Origin: Deltaproteobacteria bacterium
GTDB taxonomy: Bacteria > Desulfobacterota > Syntrophia > Syntrophales > UBA2210
Length of the DNA: 16,294 bases
Direction: 5' to 3'
Assembly: GCA_016935875.1 (NCBI GenBank)
Contig: JAFGQD010000050.1
Span: 1-16,294, forward strand
Shown here: positions 14,568-16,294 of the stretch, piece after piece
Position numbering within the stretch: position 1 is the first letter of the stretch
Layout of the letters: the number at the start of each line of letters is the position of its first letter
Program-made: the position numbers and the translations under genes
The notes under the pieces: generated by a model
Seen by the model: the letters and a program-made list of their open reading frames with translations, nothing else
The model's database searches: none
Told to the model about the DNA's origin: nothing

Positions 14568-14982
14568 CTTTGTTCCTCAAGTAATCCAGATAGTCCTGTA
14601 GAATAATGGCGGCGGCAAGTTTGTCAACAACTGCCCTTCTCTTTTTGCGATTCATATCCGCCTCTCTGAGCAGATCCTCCGCCTCTTTCGTGGAAAGGGC
14701 TTCGTTCCATTTCACAACGGGCACAGAGATACCCTTCTCAAGGGCATCCACAAACATGTCCACTTTCTCGCATTGGATTCCCTCCGATCCATCCAACCTG
14801 ACAGGATATCCTATGACGATTTTTTCAACATCATATTCCCTTACAAGCCCCTCTATCTGTTGAATGTCCTTTTTCCAGTATGTTCTGGTAATAGTGGCGA
14901 TGCCCCTGGCTGTCATACCCAGTTCATCGGATATCGCCGCCCCTATTCTCTTTTCTCCGTAATCAAGCCCGAGTATTCTCAT
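14542..14982 (-). CDS. ruvX: RuvX/YqgF, Holliday-junction resolvase-like RNase H fold protein
   Basis: RuvX (YqgF) is a small RNase H-like protein, linked to pre-16S rRNA 5'-end processing in E. coli and also predicted as a Holliday-junction resolvase. The product has 146 residues. Motifs carry the three acidic residues: LGLDYGEKRIG (4-14, Asp7), VIGYPVRLDG (56-65), WNEALST (92-98, Glu94) and VDKLAAAIIL (119-128, Asp120). The ATG at 14982 matches the family start, but the bases before it are AT-rich with no Shine-Dalgarno sequence, unusual here. It is probably the first gene of a ruvX-mltG operon, followed by mltG with a 26-base overlap. The gene name reflects homology; the cellular role is not settled. 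Confidence 0.96.
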   Translation of the reverse strand: MRILGLDYGEKRIGAAISDELGMTARGIATITRTYWKKDIQQIEGLVREYDVEKIVIGYPVRLDGSEGIQCEKVDMFVDALEKGISVPVVKWNEALSTKEAEDLLREADMNRKKRRAVVDKLAAAIILQDYLDYLRNKDDNRGEMD

Positions 14983-15037
14983 AATAACAAACAGATATGT
15001 AGACTGAAAGCCGAGTAGTTGTATACTCAGATGTAAG

Positions 15038-15075
15038 AAGAGTTAACACGAAACCCCAACAAGAGTTACGCACGA
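15038..15075. repeat. imperfect direct repeat in the ruvX/selB spacer
   Basis: AAGAGTTAACACGA (15038-15051) and AAGAGTTACGCACGA (15061-15075) match except for an AA/CG difference with one base of length change, and are spaced 23 bases start to start. The second copy touches the -10 of the ruvX candidate promoter, so both would lie in or just after the transcription start. Function is unknown; it might be an operator or chance. Confidence 0.35.
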
Positions 15076-15103
15076 CAATAGCGATCTAATAGCACATTCT
15101 CAA
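15075..15103 (-). promoter_or_regulatory. candidate sigma70 promoter for ruvX-mltG
   Basis: The -35 is TTGAGA (15098-15103, 5 of 6) and the -10 is TATTGT (15075-15080, 4 of 6), with a 17-base spacer. A start near 15068 would leave a leader of roughly 85 bases before ruvX. I find no equally good candidate for selB on the other strand within 15000-15196. Confidence 0.45.
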
Positions 15104-15196
15104 TGATTTTACAAAACACAGACAGACAATCCCCTTGTGTAAACTTCACGTTTTTGTTATTCCTGCAACAGGCGAAGCAAAGGCCGGGGTTATAGA

Positions 15197-16294
15197 ATGG
15201 AAACTTTGAAACACATCATCTTAGGCACAGCGGGGCATGTCGATCACGGGAAGACCTCTCTCATCAAGGCCCTCACCAATGTAGATACGGATAGACTCAA
15301 AGAGGAAAAAGAGCGCGGGATTACGATCGAACTGGGGTTTGCGCCCCTTGTCCTCCCGGATGGACAGAGGATCGGTATCGTGGATGTCCCCGGTCATGAA
15401 AAATTCGTAAAAAATATGGTCGCCGGCGTCGGAGGGATCGACCTGGTTGCCCTGGTGATCGCTGCGGACGAGGGCATCATGCCGCAGACACGGGAGCATT
15501 TCGAAATATGCGAGCTCCTCGGTATAAAAAGGGGGCTCGTGGCCCTCACGAAGATAGATATGGTGGACAAGGAATGGCTTGCACTCGTGCAGGAAGATAT
15601 CAGAAACTTCTTCGAGGGAACCTTTCTGGAGACAGCTCCGATCGTTCCGCTGTCATCGGTTACCGGTGTCGGACTGGCGGAATTCCTTGCGGCATTGAAT
15701 GAAATCATTTCCACCCTTGATGAACGAACAGACTCCGGACTCTTTCGGCTACCGGTGGACAGAGTATTTACGATGAAGGGATTCGGTACGGTGATAACCG
15801 GAACACTGGCATCCGGGAAGATACGAGTTGGAGACACCGTCGAGATTACACCTGCCGGTGGACAGGCAAAGATACGGGGCATCCAGGTTCACAACGAGAC
15901 AGCACAGGCAGCACAGGCGGGGCAGAGAACCGCCATCAACCTCCAGGGAACCGATCGCACAACGATAGAGAGGGGGTACGTCCTTACCCGTCCCTCCACC
16001 TTTCAGGCATCGAACCGCCTGGACATTCACATGAGATACCTCGCCAGCGCAGGCAAGAAGCTGAAGAACCGGGCGCTTGTCAGGTTCCACACGGGTACCA
16101 GCGAAGCAATTTCAAGGATCATACTGCCGGACCGGGACCACATCGAGCCGGGAGAAGAAACATACGCGCAGGTGATCCCTGAAACCCCGGTGGTAGCCAT
16201 GTCGGGAGACCGGTTTGTCATCAGGAGCTATTCTCCGATTACCACGGTCGGGGGCGGAGAGATAATAGATCCCCTTGCAAAAAAACGCAAAAAA
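15197..16294 (+). CDS. selB: selenocysteine-specific translation elongation factor SelB, N-terminal part (3' end outside window)
   Basis: SelB is the GTPase that brings selenocysteinyl-tRNA to the ribosome at UGA codons marked by a SECIS hairpin. The frame runs open from the ATG at 15197 to the window edge, 366 codons; the family is usually a little over 600 residues, so the SECIS-binding winged-helix domains lie beyond the edge. Visible: the P-loop GHVDHGKT (13-20), RGITIELGFA (40-49), the GTPase G3 motif DVPGHEKFVKNMVAG (63-77), TKIDMVD (118-124), LSSVTG (152-157), then the two EF-Tu-like beta-barrel domains, with the SelB-typical DRVFTMKGFGTVITGT (188-203). GGGG lies 7 bases before the ATG. 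It diverges from ruvX; no selA, selD or tRNA-Sec is in view. A TufA or other translational GTPase is excluded by these motifs. Confidence 0.95.
   Translation, partial: METLKHIILGTAGHVDHGKTSLIKALTNVDTDRLKEEKERGITIELGFAPLVLPDGQRIGIVDVPGHEKFVKNMVAGVGGIDLVALVIAADEGIMPQTREHFEICELLGIKRGLVALTKIDMVDKEWLALVQEDIRNFFEGTFLETAPIVPLSSVTGVGLAEFLAALNEIISTLDERTDSGLFRLPVDRVFTMKGFGTVITGTLASGKIRVGDTVEITPAGGQAKIRGIQVHNETAQAAQAGQRTAINLQGTDRTTIERGYVLTRPSTFQASNRLDIHMRYLASAGKKLKNRALVRFHTGTSEAISRIILPDRDHIEPGEETYAQVIPETPVVAMSGDRFVIRSYSPITTVGGGEIIDPLAKKRKK

Noticed and set aside
15394..15882. Minus-strand frame of 162 codons opposite selB
   Set aside because: It is antisense to the conserved GTPase domain of selB, whose motifs fix the coding strand.
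1..16294. Mobile elements, CRISPR arrays, tRNA or rRNA genes, defence or secondary-metabolism systems
   Set aside because: Nothing supporting any of them was seen; nearly the whole window is accounted for by housekeeping genes with their expected motifs.

Overview
The window holds most of a division and cell wall (dcw) cluster on the minus strand, reading from high to low coordinates. The order is ruvX, mltG, then mraZ, rsmH (mraW), ftsL, ftsI (with a PASTA domain), murE, murF, mraY, murD, ftsW, a possible 30-codon small membrane ORF, murG, murC and the 5' part of murB, which runs off the left edge. On the right edge the first 366 codons of selB run divergently on the plus strand. The organism is most likely a Gram-negative bacterium of the Desulfobacterota / former Deltaproteobacteria type. 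This is inferred from the meso-diaminopimelate motif DNPR in MurE, a PASTA-tailed FtsI in the dcw cluster, the mraY and murC-murB gene order, and a selenocysteine elongation factor. The genus cannot be fixed from sequence reading alone.

Region by region: 1-5543 carries murB (partial), murC, murG, the small ORF, ftsW and murD. 5574-9801 carries mraY, murF and murE, with a 206-base AT-rich gap between murF and mraY that holds candidate internal promoters. 9817-13467 carries ftsI, ftsL, rsmH and mraZ. 13468-13556 is the mraZ control region, with a near-consensus sigma70 promoter followed by three GTGGA(G/T) repeats at a 10-base period, the layout expected of a MraZ operator. 13557-14982 carries mltG and ruvX. 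14983-15196 is the divergent ruvX/selB spacer.

How the genes work together: MurB, MurC, MurD, MurE and MurF build UDP-MurNAc-pentapeptide in the cytoplasm. MraY loads it on undecaprenyl phosphate (lipid I) and MurG adds GlcNAc (lipid II). FtsW polymerises glycan and FtsI crosslinks it at the septum, with FtsL as the divisome scaffold. MltG cuts nascent glycan strands. MraZ is the likely autoregulator of the cluster and RsmH methylates 16S rRNA. Most junctions overlap (ATGA, TAATG, or 25-26 base overlaps), which points to translational coupling. The two exceptions are the ftsW-murG gap (288 bases) and the murF-mraY gap (206 bases); both are discussed below.

I see no CRISPR array, insertion sequence, tRNA, rRNA, prophage or defence system. 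This is mostly a conserved housekeeping locus. The points of interest are regulatory sites and one possible unannotated micropeptide.
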